Shown here piece by piece: positions 1 through 6,583 of a DNA stretch of 19,067 bases. The notes beneath the pieces were generated by a model. It was not told the origin of the DNA. It did no database searches and saw only the letters and a program-made list of their open reading frames with translations. A program made the position numbers and the translations under genes. Location: assembly GCA_030635565.1 (NCBI GenBank), contig DAOVYP010000005.1, positions 1 through 19,067 on the forward strand. Direction: 5' to 3'. The stretch is from Spirochaeta sp. Its GTDB lineage: Bacteria; Spirochaetota; Spirochaetia; DSM-2461. Every line of letters starts with the position of its first letter. The first letter of the stretch is position 1.

Positions 1-1227
1 ATCGCCGCCATGAGGCAGGCTTTTCTGGATAACGCCCGGATTATAGCCGAAAAAGCCGTCGCCGAAACCGGAATGGGAAACGTCGACGACAAGACGATTA
101 AAAACACCCTGGCCGCCTCTAAAACCCCGGGTGTGGAGGATGTGGAGCCTTCGGTTTTCACCGACGAACACGGACTTACCCTGGTGGAACGGGCCCCCTA
201 CGGGGTAATCGGTGCCATTATCCCCAGTACGAATCCCACTGCTACGGTGATATCCAACGGCATCGGTATGGTGGCGGCGGGAAACACCGTCGTCTTCAAT
301 CCCCATCCGGCGGCCCGTGAATGCTCATGTCTGGCCGTGTCCCTCATCAATGAGGCTGTGGCAAAGATCGGGGGACCGGCTCATCTGCTCACCGCCGTGG
401 CCGAACCGACTATACAAACGGCCGAGCAGTTGATGACGCACAAAGACATCGCCCTCCTGGTGGTAACCGGCGGCCCCGGTGTGGTTCGGGCGGCCATGCG
501 GAGCGAAAAGAAGGTAATCGCCGCGGGACCCGGGAATCCTCCCTGTGTGGTGGATGAAACAGCGGACATTGTTAAAGCGGGCCGTGACATCGTAGCCGGT
601 GCCGGATTCGACTGCAATATCATCTGTATATGTGAAAAAGAGGTGATCGTCGTCGAGTCGGTTGCAGACGCTCTGAAGGAAGCCATGCGCTCCTCCGGGG
701 CTTATGAACTCACCGGAGACGAAATCAGCAAGGTGACTGAACTCATCATCCAGGACCCCGGCGGTCCCGGAAATGAGGGGGCCGTCAACAAGAAATATGT
801 CGGGAAATCTCCTATGGTAATCGCGTCACACATCGGTGTGTATATACCCGATGGAACGAAGATACTGCTCTGCGAAGTGGACAAGGATCATCCCCTGCTC
901 TGGACTGAGCAGTTGATGCCTGTCCTTCCTCTGGTGAGGGTGAAGGATGTTGATACGGCCATCAGCCTGGGTTTCGAAATGGAACATGGATACAGACATA
1001 CGGCCATCATGCATTCCCGGAACATCGATAAGCTCTCGGATATGGCAAAGCTGATGAACTGCTCCCTGTTTGTGAAAAACGGACCCAGCTACGCCGGTCT
1101 GGGAAACGGCGGTGCGGGATTTACATCATTTACAATCGCCAGTCCCACCGGAGAGGGTCTCACCCGGGCCCGTACTTTCACCAGGGAGCGGCGCTGCACC
1201 CTGGTTGACCGTTTCAGGATCGTCTAG
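1..1227 (+). CDS. CoA-acylating aldehyde dehydrogenase of a microcompartment (EutE/PduP type), 5' partial
   Basis: The reading frame is open from the first base, so the gene starts upstream; the visible Met at base 10 is internal. The visible 408 codons match all but the N-terminal 50-80 residues of EutE/PduP enzymes (usually about 460-480 residues). Family landmarks, numbered from the Met at base 10, are AETGMG near 19, KTPGVED near 39, the NAD-binding stretch IPSTNPT near 71, GPGNPPCVVD near 173 and the catalytic-cysteine segment FDCNIICICEKE, with Cys206 the likely nucleophile. The enzyme converts an aldehyde plus CoA and NAD+ to acyl-CoA and NADH inside a BMC. With DeoC in the same operon the likely substrate is acetaldehyde. 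The stop abuts the next start, a shell gene. Any N-terminal encapsulation peptide is outside the window. The exact aldehyde is inferred from context. Confidence 0.93.
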   Translation: MAAMRQAFLDNARIIAEKAVAETGMGNVDDKTIKNTLAASKTPGVEDVEPSVFTDEHGLTLVERAPYGVIGAIIPSTNPTATVISNGIGMVAAGNTVVFNPHPAARECSCLAVSLINEAVAKIGGPAHLLTAVAEPTIQTAEQLMTHKDIALLVVTGGPGVVRAAMRSEKKVIAAGPGNPPCVVDETADIVKAGRDIVAGAGFDCNIICICEKEVIVVESVADALKEAMRSSGAYELTGDEISKVTELIIQDPGGPGNEGAVNKKYVGKSPMVIASHIGVYIPDGTKILLCEVDKDHPLLWTEQLMPVLPLVRVKDVDTAISLGFEMEHGYRHTAIMHSRNIDKLSDMAKLMNCSLFVKNGPSYAGLGNGGAGFTSFTIASPTGEGLTRARTFTRERRCTLVDRFRIV

Positions 1228-1503
1228 ATGAAGATCGGGGAAGTGATCGGCCGAGTGGTCAGCGAAAAGAAAATCGAGAGCTTCAACGGGCTCACACTGC
1301 TGCTGGTACAGCCTCTGGACGAGATGAGGAAACCCGTCGGGAACCCCCTGGTGGCCATTGACACGGTTCGGGCGGGAGAAGGTGATCTGGTGATGTATGA
1401 AGGTGGCAAGGAGGCCGCCATGAGTCTGCCGAACTGGTTCAACCCCGGTGACGCGGCGATTATCGGCATCATTGACGCGCTGTATACGGAGGAAGGAGCA
1501 TGA
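1228..1503 (+). CDS. BMC vertex shell protein, EutN/CcmL family (BMC-P), first copy
   Basis: A 91-residue protein, the normal size for the pentamers that close the vertices of microcompartment shells. It opens MKIGEVIGRVV, followed by the family pattern of a substrate-loop region (LTLLLVQPLDE), the core motif VAIDTVRAGEGDLVMY and a C-terminal AAIIGIIDAL strand. The start ATG follows the dehydrogenase stop with no gap, so the two genes are almost certainly co-translated. It overlaps the second vertex gene by 4 bases (ATGA). Two adjacent, divergent BMC-P paralogues are common in sugar-phosphate and PVM-type loci, where vertices may be mixed. The exact partner hexamers are not in this window. 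Confidence 0.95.
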   Translation: MKIGEVIGRVVSEKKIESFNGLTLLLVQPLDEMRKPVGNPLVAIDTVRAGEGDLVMYEGGKEAAMSLPNWFNPGDAAIIGIIDALYTEEGA

Positions 1504-1775
1504 TTCCGGCCCGTATCATCGGTCAGGCGATCTGTTCCGTCAAAGACGGTATGTACGAAGGTGAAAAGCTCCTTCTGGTCCGTCCGGAGAATCCCGACGG
1601 TTCGTCAGCCGGGGGATCATTCCTGGCGGTGGATGCCGTTCAGGCAGGTCTTGGAGACCTGGTGCTGGTAATCGACGAAGGCGGATCGGCCAGGCAGATT
1701 CTGGACAAATCATCCATGGGTACCATTCGGACGGTAATCGCCGCCGTTATCGATAATATCTCGCTTGGAGAGTGA
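1500..1775 (+). CDS. BMC vertex shell protein, EutN/CcmL family (BMC-P), second copy
   Basis: Also 91 residues and clearly paralogous to the preceding gene: MIPARIIGQAICSVK, LLLVRPENPDG, then VDAVQAGLGDLVLVI and a closing IAAVIDNI strand. The start ATG overlaps the previous stop (ATGA) and sits behind a strong purine-rich ribosome site (GGAGGAAGGAGC). Sequence divergence from the first copy is high outside the core motif, so this is an old duplication and not a recent repeat. The glycine-serine-rich loop (GSSAGGSF) differs from the first copy and would alter the vertex surface. It is followed closely by the isomerase gene. Confidence 0.94.
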   Translation: MIPARIIGQAICSVKDGMYEGEKLLLVRPENPDGSSAGGSFLAVDAVQAGLGDLVLVIDEGGSARQILDKSSMGTIRTVIAAVIDNISLGE

Positions 1776-1777
1776 AC

Positions 1778-2254
1778 ATGAGTGTCAATGAACAGGACAA
1801 TGTGAAACGTGTCTCTCTGGGCTGCGACCACGGGGCTGTTGATGAGAAATTAACCATCAAACGCTACCTGGAAACCCTCGGGTATGTCGTAAAAGATGTG
1901 GGCTGTCAATCAGGAGAACGGGTGGACTATCCGGATATCGCCGCGGCGGTCTGCAGAAAAGTCACATCCGGAGATTGTGAGAGGGGCATCATGCTGGACG
2001 GTGCCGGAATCGGTTCGTCTATGGCCTGCAACAAGGTTCGGGGGATACGGGCGGCACTCTGTTATAACCTGCGGACTGTCATCAACAGCCGGGAGCATAA
2101 TAATGCCAACGTTTTAACCCTGGGCGGTCCTTTGCACGACGCGGGTGAACTCTGTGAAATGGTCAGGGTGTGGCTGCAGACCCGGTTTCCCGGGGGACGG
2201 CACCTGGCAAGGGTCAACAAAATAATGGCCCTGGAGAGGGGAGGAGATTACTAA
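1778..2254 (+). CDS. RpiB/LacA/LacB-family sugar-phosphate isomerase, BMC-associated, with Cys-to-Asp change at the catalytic position
   Basis: The start chosen is ATG 1778, seven bases after GGAG at 1767-1770. An in-frame GTG at 1772 overlaps the previous stop but is only one base from that site. The 158-residue product has the RpiB/LacAB fold pattern: GCDHGA at 16-21 (substrate-binding Asp and His), GAGIGSSMACNKVRGIRAAL near 75-95, and EHNNANVLTLGG near 106-117 (His107 matches the ring-opening His region). Family members isomerise aldose and ketose phosphates such as ribose 5-phosphate/ribulose 5-phosphate. The usual catalytic Cys in the C-G-T-G-I-G loop is Asp74 here (MLDGAGIG), so activity or substrate may differ from classical RpiB. 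RpiB homologues are a recurring part of SPU-type BMC loci, and this placement supports a metabolic role linked to the compartment. The specific substrate is unknown. Confidence 0.88.
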   Translation: MSVNEQDNVKRVSLGCDHGAVDEKLTIKRYLETLGYVVKDVGCQSGERVDYPDIAAAVCRKVTSGDCERGIMLDGAGIGSSMACNKVRGIRAALCYNLRTVINSREHNNANVLTLGGPLHDAGELCEMVRVWLQTRFPGGRHLARVNKIMALERGGDY

Positions 2255-2314
2255 ATGGACCAGAACGCATTGATTGAAAAAATCGCCGAAGAAGTGATGA
2301 AAAGGCTACAGGGC
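2255..2314 (+). other. Probable BMC encapsulation peptide at the DeoC N-terminus
   Basis: The first 20 residues of DeoC (MDQNALIEKIAEEVMKRLQG) form a short amphipathic helix with Ile/Leu/Val/Met on one face and Glu/Lys/Arg on the other. About 20 Pro/Gly/Ser/Asp-rich residues follow, then the barrel domain. This helix-plus-linker layout is the established signature of peptides that target cargo enzymes to BMC shells; ordinary cytosolic DeoC lacks it. The targeting function itself is inferred. Confidence 0.8.
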
Positions 2315-3031
2315 ACCGTCGTCTCATCTCCCCGCCCGGACGGACCCGATGGAACCATTTCCCATGCCGAAATGGCCCGGTACATCGACCATACGCTGCT
2401 GAAACCTGAGTCCACCAATGAGCAGTTCGACCAGATTGTCAAGGAATGTCTTCAGTACAATTTCAAGTCTGTTTGCGTCAATTCGAATTGGGTGGAATAC
2501 GTGGCTCGTCAGCTCCAGGGCTCGGATGCCGAGATCTGTTCGGTGGTAGGTTTTCCCCTTGGTGCCATGACGTCCCGCAGTAAAGCCTTCGAGGCCAGGG
2601 AAGCCCTTGCCGACGGGGCCACGGAAATCGATATGGTTATCAATATCGGTGCCCTGCGCTCGGGGAAATACGATCTGGTGGAAGAGGACATACGTGCCGT
2701 CCGCCGGGCTACCAGGGCCGGTACGGTTCTGAAGGTGATACTCGAAACATGTATGCTCTCCCAGGAGGAAAAGGTGATCGGTTGTGAGCTGTCAAAGAAG
2801 GCCGGGGCGGACTTCGTGAAAACCAGCACCGGTTTCAGCAGCGGCGGTGCCACCGTGGAAGATATCCGGCTGATGCGTCGTACCGTCGGGCCTGATATGG
2901 GTGTAAAAGCCTCGGGCGGTATCCGTACCTGGGATACCGCGGTGGAGCTGATCCGGGCCGGCGCCAACCGGCTGGGTATAGGATCGAGCATCAAGGTGAT
3001 GACCGGCGGGGTCGCCGAAGGCAATTACTGA
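2255..3031 (+). CDS. deoC: Deoxyribose-phosphate aldolase with N-terminal encapsulation-type extension
   Basis: A class I aldolase that cleaves 2-deoxy-D-ribose 5-phosphate to acetaldehyde and glyceraldehyde 3-phosphate. The 258-residue protein has about 40 extra N-terminal residues before the TIM barrel begins at ARYIDHTLLKP (41-51). Visible active-site elements are EIDMVINIG (Asp126), LKVILETC (Lys160), VKTSTGFSSGGAT (Schiff-base Lys189) and VKASGGIRT (Lys218), with a phosphate-binding GSS near 243-245. All the expected catalytic residues are present. The ATG follows a GAGGAG ribosome site and directly abuts the isomerase stop. Together with the CoA-dependent aldehyde dehydrogenase it provides the two steps that produce and consume acetaldehyde in a sugar-phosphate-utilizing BMC. 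It is the last gene of the visible operon; no clear terminator follows. Confidence 0.95.
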   Translation: MDQNALIEKIAEEVMKRLQGTVVSSPRPDGPDGTISHAEMARYIDHTLLKPESTNEQFDQIVKECLQYNFKSVCVNSNWVEYVARQLQGSDAEICSVVGFPLGAMTSRSKAFEAREALADGATEIDMVINIGALRSGKYDLVEEDIRAVRRATRAGTVLKVILETCMLSQEEKVIGCELSKKAGADFVKTSTGFSSGGATVEDIRLMRRTVGPDMGVKASGGIRTWDTAVELIRAGANRLGIGSSIKVMTGGVAEGNY

Positions 3032-3076
3032 TTTCCGGGGATTGCCTTAGCGCCTCGATAATCCTAGTCTTTTACC

Positions 3077-3856
3077 ATGGATTCACTTTATTCCCGGCTC
3101 GCGGATCAATGGGATTTCCTCTTCCCTCCGGATTCAGAACGGATTTCGTTCCTGACTGAAATTTTGGATAATCTGACCTCTGGCGCCCGAATTATCGAGG
3201 TGGGCTGCGGGACTGGGGCTACCGCCATCAGCCTGGCAACCCTCGATTATGCCGTTGCGGCCTCAGATCTCGACACCGACATGACAAAGATAGCGCAGCG
3301 GTCGGCCGGGGAAAGGGCCTCATCAGGCTCGGAGGATTATTACCCTCAGGCCGGTCAGGTTCGCTTCACCGCAGACGATATGATCGGTGCTCTTGAAAAA
3401 GCGCCGGCTCATTCGGCTCATGCCGTTCTGTGTCTCGGCAACACCCTGCCCCACCTGACCGCTGCCGGAGAAATGAGGCGCTTCTTCCCTGCGGCCGGAA
3501 CCGCACTGGTCACCGGGGGTAAACTGGTGATTCAGATTCTCAACTATCCCCGGATTCTCCGCCTGGGGAGCCTGGAATTGCCGGATCTTGAAGGAGACGG
3601 ACTCCTGTTTCGGCGAAGGCAGACCTTTGATGCCGATTCGGGTCTCGTCATCTTCGACACTGAGGTGGAGTCCGGCGGCCGGACAGAACACCGGAGTCAC
3701 AGTCTGCTGCCTGTAGATGTGAAAGACCTGAAGAATCCTGCGCTGGAAGCGGGACTTGCACCCTCCGGGATTTTCCGGGATTGGGAGGGCACTGAGTTTG
3801 ACGGCAGCGCTCCCTGGCTGGTTTCAACATACACAAGTACCGGGGAGAGCTCATGA
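3077..3856 (+). CDS. Class I SAM-dependent methyltransferase
   Basis: A 259-residue protein with the Rossmann-type SAM-binding motif I at IIEVGCGTGATAISLA (39-54), an acidic end of strand 2 at ASDLD and a post-motif strand AVLCLGNTLPHL. This matches small-molecule methyltransferases of the Methyltransf_11/25 type; the substrate cannot be read from the sequence. No good Shine-Dalgarno sequence precedes the ATG. A GATAAT at 3057-3062 is a possible -10 element, but no matching -35 was found, so it is not listed separately. The gap of 45 bases after deoC and the change of theme suggest it is not part of the BMC operon. It overlaps the following oxidoreductase by 4 bases (ATGA), so these two are translationally coupled. 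Confidence 0.82.
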   Translation: MDSLYSRLADQWDFLFPPDSERISFLTEILDNLTSGARIIEVGCGTGATAISLATLDYAVAASDLDTDMTKIAQRSAGERASSGSEDYYPQAGQVRFTADDMIGALEKAPAHSAHAVLCLGNTLPHLTAAGEMRRFFPAAGTALVTGGKLVIQILNYPRILRLGSLELPDLEGDGLLFRRRQTFDADSGLVIFDTEVESGGRTEHRSHSLLPVDVKDLKNPALEAGLAPSGIFRDWEGTEFDGSAPWLVSTYTSTGESS

Positions 3857-5070
3857 AACACTGTAACTTCGTTATTGTCGGTGCCGGAAGTGCCGGCAGA
3901 ACCGCCGCTGAAACTCTTGCAGAAAAAGCCCCGGATGAGTCGATTCTTATTATCGATGCCGAGGATAATCTGCCCTACAAGCGGACCAGGGTGAGCAAAA
4001 ACGTGAAAGCGGGATACGAACCGGATGATTTCGCGGTTCACGAAATGGACTGGTATCAGGATAACGGGGTGGAACTCATGAAGGGACAAGCGGTTATCCG
4101 AATGGATCCCGATGCCCATACCCTGACACTGGAATCAGGATCACTTTCATACTCATCTCTGCTTCTGGCGACAGGCGCACGCCCCCGTATCCCCTTCACA
4201 ATGCCTCCCGGGAATTGGTCCACGTTGTGGACGGTCCGGGACGGACTGGCTCTCCATGAGAAATTCACCGATTTGAAGAAAATCGCCGTTGTGGGTATCG
4301 GAGTACTCGGCGTGGAGGTGGCCTGGCAAACTTCGCTGGCGGGGCTTGAAACGGTACTGGTGGGACGAAATACCCGGCCCATGATGAAATATCTGGATCA
4401 GGTCACCGCTGATCCCCTGGAGAAGGCCATTCGTGAATCAGGTATAACCCTGTACCTTGAACGAACTGTGTTGGATATTGCAGGGCATCCGGAAGGCGAA
4501 GGTATTGTCCTCGAGACCGATAAAGGGCCTCTCGAGGCCGATTTTGCCATTCTCACTGTCGGTGCGAAGCCTGAATTATCATTGGCTCTTTCCTCCGGTA
4601 TCCGGGTCGGGACGGGCATCCTGGTGGATTCTTCCTTGAAAACCTCGGCACCGGATGTCTGGGCGGCGGGAGACTGTGCCGAACATCCCGGCGGTCTGGT
4701 GACGGGCCTGTGGCATTCGGCGGAGCATCAGGGACAGCTGGCGGCTCTCGGCATGCTCGGCCGGTATACAAAAAATGACAATCCGCCGTACCGGTTGAAA
4801 TGCGAGGTATTCGGCGGGTTCTGGTTTTCCGCCGGCCCCGTGAATGCCCCGGTGGGTACAGAATGTCTCGGTCCGGCTGAAACCCGGGGGTCGAAAAGTA
4901 TCATCTGGAGTCTCCGTTTTCGAAATGGAAAAATAGCCGCTATGGCAGCCGCCGCTCCCTCGGGAATGGAGAAATCTGATGCCAAAACGGCACAGAAGCT
5001 CCTGTTGGACGGTGCCGGCCGGGATGAGGTACATTCGGTACTGTTTGACCGTTCCCCGGCTCTCCGCTAA
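3853..5070 (+). CDS. FAD-dependent NAD(P)H oxidoreductase (rubredoxin/ferredoxin reductase-like)
   Basis: A 405-residue two-dinucleotide-fold flavoprotein (Pyr_redox_2). The FAD site is VIVGAGSAGRTAAE (residues 7-20), followed by ATGARP (106-111). The NAD(P)H fold is VVGIGVLGVEVA (146-157), and the second FAD motif is VWAAGDCAEH (269-278). There is no CxxC redox-active disulfide, so it is not a disulfide reductase or thioredoxin reductase. The layout fits rubredoxin-NAD reductase, NADH oxidase or nitrite-reductase-like enzymes; the electron acceptor is unknown. It overlaps the methyltransferase gene (ATGA). Its last 12 codons lie inside the direct repeat that borders the downstream island, and a second copy of this 3' end is found about 8.66 kb further on. 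The gene itself is intact. Confidence 0.88.
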   Translation: MKHCNFVIVGAGSAGRTAAETLAEKAPDESILIIDAEDNLPYKRTRVSKNVKAGYEPDDFAVHEMDWYQDNGVELMKGQAVIRMDPDAHTLTLESGSLSYSSLLLATGARPRIPFTMPPGNWSTLWTVRDGLALHEKFTDLKKIAVVGIGVLGVEVAWQTSLAGLETVLVGRNTRPMMKYLDQVTADPLEKAIRESGITLYLERTVLDIAGHPEGEGIVLETDKGPLEADFAILTVGAKPELSLALSSGIRVGTGILVDSSLKTSAPDVWAAGDCAEHPGGLVTGLWHSAEHQGQLAALGMLGRYTKNDNPPYRLKCEVFGGFWFSAGPVNAPVGTECLGPAETRGSKSIIWSLRFRNGKIAAMAAAAPSGMEKSDAKTAQKLLLDGAGRDEVHSVLFDRSPALR

Positions 5071-5096
5071 GGTGAAGTCATGAAACGAACGCTGCT
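5034..5096 (+). repeat. Island-flanking direct repeat, left copy (63 bp)
   Basis: This stretch matches 13690-13753 base for base except for one missing G in the intergenic part (GGTGAAGTC here, GGTGGAAGTC there). It contains the last 12 codons of the oxidoreductase gene, the short spacer and the first 16 bases of the outer-membrane-protein gene. The sequences diverge at once on both sides (A/T at 5033/13689 and T/G at 5097/13754). The two copies bracket the LacI/ABC/phosphoesterase block. Confidence 0.95.
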
Positions 5097-5107
5097 TTCC
5101 GCGTAAC
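5081..5107 (+). pseudogene. Stub of the outer-membrane-protein gene left at the insertion point
   Basis: ATG plus the next codons (MKRTLL) are identical to the start of the beta-barrel protein at 13737, including the ribosome site in front. The sequence changes after base 5096 and a TAA follows at 5105-5107, giving the eight-residue peptide MKRTLLSA. It is the orphaned 5' end created when the island was inserted, and shows that the outer-membrane-protein gene originally followed the oxidoreductase gene by about 10 bases. Confidence 0.85.
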
Positions 5108-5138
5108 TGCTACCAAAGAATCACCACAAGATTGGGAC

Positions 5139-5300
5139 TCACCGCGTCTTTGAACAGCGGTACAACAGTCTTGCTTCCGCCCGATTGGGCAGTGCAACAA
5201 ATTCCGAAAGAATGTGAGATTTGTCCCTTTTCCCGACTCTACGGTACCTCCTACTGACTTCTCTGGTTAATTCCTTTCGTGATTTCATAGACAGCCTCAT
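5139..5300 (-). pseudogene. Truncated transposase/integrase gene (N-terminal fragment)
   Basis: On the minus strand an ATG at 5298-5300 follows a strong GGAGG ribosome site (5310-5314). It opens a 53-codon frame with segments KSRKELTREVSRRYRRVGKR and SHILSEFVA. This resembles the N-terminus of a group of integrase-core (rve/DDE) transposases, in which a basic K-E-L-T-x-x-V-x-x-R-Y segment precedes a helix-turn-helix ending L-x-E-F-V-A-x-T-G-Y. The likeness stops after about residue 36 (near base 5192), and a stop comes at 5139. The catalytic core is missing, so the gene is dead. Assignment rests on recognising a short N-terminal pattern, so the family is uncertain; the strong ribosome site and the basic N-terminus support a real gene start. 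Confidence 0.6.
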
Positions 5301-5346
5301 AGCCCCGAACCTCCTTTTTCAAAGGTCGTTCGAGTAGATTTTAGTT

Positions 5347-5389
5347 ATGAGGCAACCACTATGTTTGGAATAGATTATTCATGAGGCAA
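5347..5389 (-). repeat. Paired TTGCCTCAT direct repeats upstream of the transposase remnant
   Basis: The 9-mer TTGCCTCAT (plus-strand ATGAGGCAA) occurs at 5347-5355 and again at 5381-5389, 34 bases apart, just upstream of the minus-strand transposase start. Short repeats at this distance from the gene fit transposase-binding sites in an IS terminus. The corresponding other end of the element was not found. Confidence 0.45.
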
Positions 5390-5398
5390 TTCGGCCTG

Positions 5399-5427
5399 TT
5401 GACAGCGCTGACGACCTGTAGTACAAT
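5399..5427 (+). promoter_or_regulatory. Sigma-70 promoter of the island operon
   Basis: A consensus -35 box TTGACA (5399-5404), a 17-base spacer and a -10 box TACAAT (5422-5427; five of six consensus bases). Transcription would start near 5434. It points at the LacI-family gene and the five transport/phosphoesterase genes behind it. Confidence 0.85.
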
Positions 5428-5438
5428 TCAACCATGAG

Positions 5439-5454
5439 GTCGAAACGTTTCGAC
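5439..5454. promoter_or_regulatory. LacI-family operator, perfect 16-bp palindrome
   Basis: GTCGAAACGTTTCGAC is its own reverse complement and has the central C-G with flanking A/T tracts typical of LacI/PurR/CcpA-type operators (core GAAACGTTTC). It lies about 5-20 bases after the predicted transcription start, where bound repressor blocks polymerase. The next gene encodes a LacI-family regulator, so negative autoregulation of the whole operon is the likely arrangement. I saw no second copy of this palindrome elsewhere in the window. Confidence 0.87.
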
Positions 5455-5537
5455 AAAATTGAGAAACAAAGGGTGCTTATTCATGGGACTTCGGAGAGCG
5501 GTCTTTGCTCCCGTCGCAGACGTAAGGTTATGGCGGC

Positions 5538-6566
5538 ATGAGTAGACTGAAGAAGAAAAGAGCAACGATCACTGACATAGCGAGAGAGGCCGGCACCTCG
5601 ATCTCCACGGTCTCATACGTGCTGAATGATGGCCCGAAACCGGTGTCTAAAGAAAACCGAAAAAAAATCCTTGATGTAGTTCACCGCCTCTCTTATACCC
5701 CGGACATGGTTGCCAGAGGTCTGAAGCGCAGAAGGACCATGTCGCTTGGTGTCATTTTCCCCGACATGACCAACACCTATTTTCCGGAGATTTTGAGGGG
5801 CATTCTGGAAATCACCCAACATGAAAAATACAACATCATGCTCAGGAATGCGTCCCAAAGTGTCGCTGCTCAGAATGACTGTATCCGGGATCTGTTATCA
5901 CAGCGAGTGGATGGTTTTATCATCAGGCCGATAGCAGGGAGCCAGGTACCTGCTATACTTTGTGACTCGGGAATTCCCTTTGTGGTTGTGGACCGCTCTG
6001 AACGTGGATGGAAACGGTACGACTCTGTATCATTGAACAACCGGAAAGCAATCAGTACAGCGGTCGAAATGCTGGTTCGTGAAGGACACGAGAGCATTGC
6101 CCTGATCACTGGACCTAGGGAAACGGGCACCAGCATCGAAAGAGTGAATGGATTCATGGATGCCTCAGATCTCCATCGGCTTCGTGAGGATAAATGTCGT
6201 GTCCTGTACGGGAAGTACTCTGTTGAAACGGGTCGTGATTCCGTACACACGATCCTCAATGAGAACCCCGGTATCTCGGCAGTGGTTACGGCAAGCACAG
6301 CAATCACTTTTGGGGCGATCCAGGAACTCAGACGACAAGAGATGAGAATCTCTGTTGAAATGTCTTTGGTGGCATATGGCTACTCGAAATGGCTGACACT
6401 TCTCTTCCCTCCTGTCACAACAATCGAACAGCCGGTGGTCGAGATGGGTAGAAGGGCGGTGCACATTCTCCTCCAGTGCATCGAAAAAGAAGATAGCGGG
6501 AGTCGAGTGCGGGAAATCATTGATCCGGTAATTATTGATGGGGTATCCCATCAATCGAATTTCTAA
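5538..6566 (+). CDS. LacI-family transcriptional regulator
   Basis: A 342-residue protein of normal family length. The N-terminal helix-turn-helix is ATITDIAREAGTSISTVSYVLN (residues 9-30), followed by the hinge region VSKENRKKILDVVHRLSYTP and VARGLK. A type I periplasmic-binding-protein-like effector domain then runs from about residue 68 (MSLGVIFPDMTNTYFPEILRG) to the end. ATG 5538 is preceded by TAAGG at 5523-5527. It is the first gene of the island operon, 17 bases before the binding-protein gene, and sits just downstream of its probable operator. It likely represses the operon until a ligand related to the transported compound binds. The ligand is unknown. A 20-codon frame starting at 5483 overlaps its start. 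Confidence 0.93.
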   Translation: MSRLKKKRATITDIAREAGTSISTVSYVLNDGPKPVSKENRKKILDVVHRLSYTPDMVARGLKRRRTMSLGVIFPDMTNTYFPEILRGILEITQHEKYNIMLRNASQSVAAQNDCIRDLLSQRVDGFIIRPIAGSQVPAILCDSGIPFVVVDRSERGWKRYDSVSLNNRKAISTAVEMLVREGHESIALITGPRETGTSIERVNGFMDASDLHRLREDKCRVLYGKYSVETGRDSVHTILNENPGISAVVTASTAITFGAIQELRRQEMRISVEMSLVAYGYSKWLTLLFPPVTTIEQPVVEMGRRAVHILLQCIEKEDSGSRVREIIDPVIIDGVSHQSNF

Positions 6567-6583
6567 GTGCAAGGAGATGCATC

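Larger units (their letters stand above)
5097..5537. other. Long non-coding leader of the island: IS debris, promoter and operator
   Basis: These 441 bases lie between the end of the left direct repeat and the lacI-type start. From left to right they hold about 95 bases of unassigned sequence (5097-5190), the minus-strand transposase remnant (to 5300) and its upstream region with repeated ATGAGGCAA. They continue with a sigma-70 promoter (5399-5427), a palindromic operator (5439-5454) and about 80 bases of 5' untranslated leader. I found no riboswitch-like structure or RNA gene in it. Confidence 0.7.

Noticed and set aside
2509..3024. A 171-codon minus-strand frame opposite deoC
   Set aside because: It is a shadow of a well-conserved aldolase gene in G/C-rich DNA.
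5483..5545. A 20-codon frame with an AAAGGG site upstream, overlapping the regulator's start, as a leader peptide
   Set aside because: It has no attenuator-like structure or telling codon runs, and a short frame of this kind is expected by chance in an 80-base leader.
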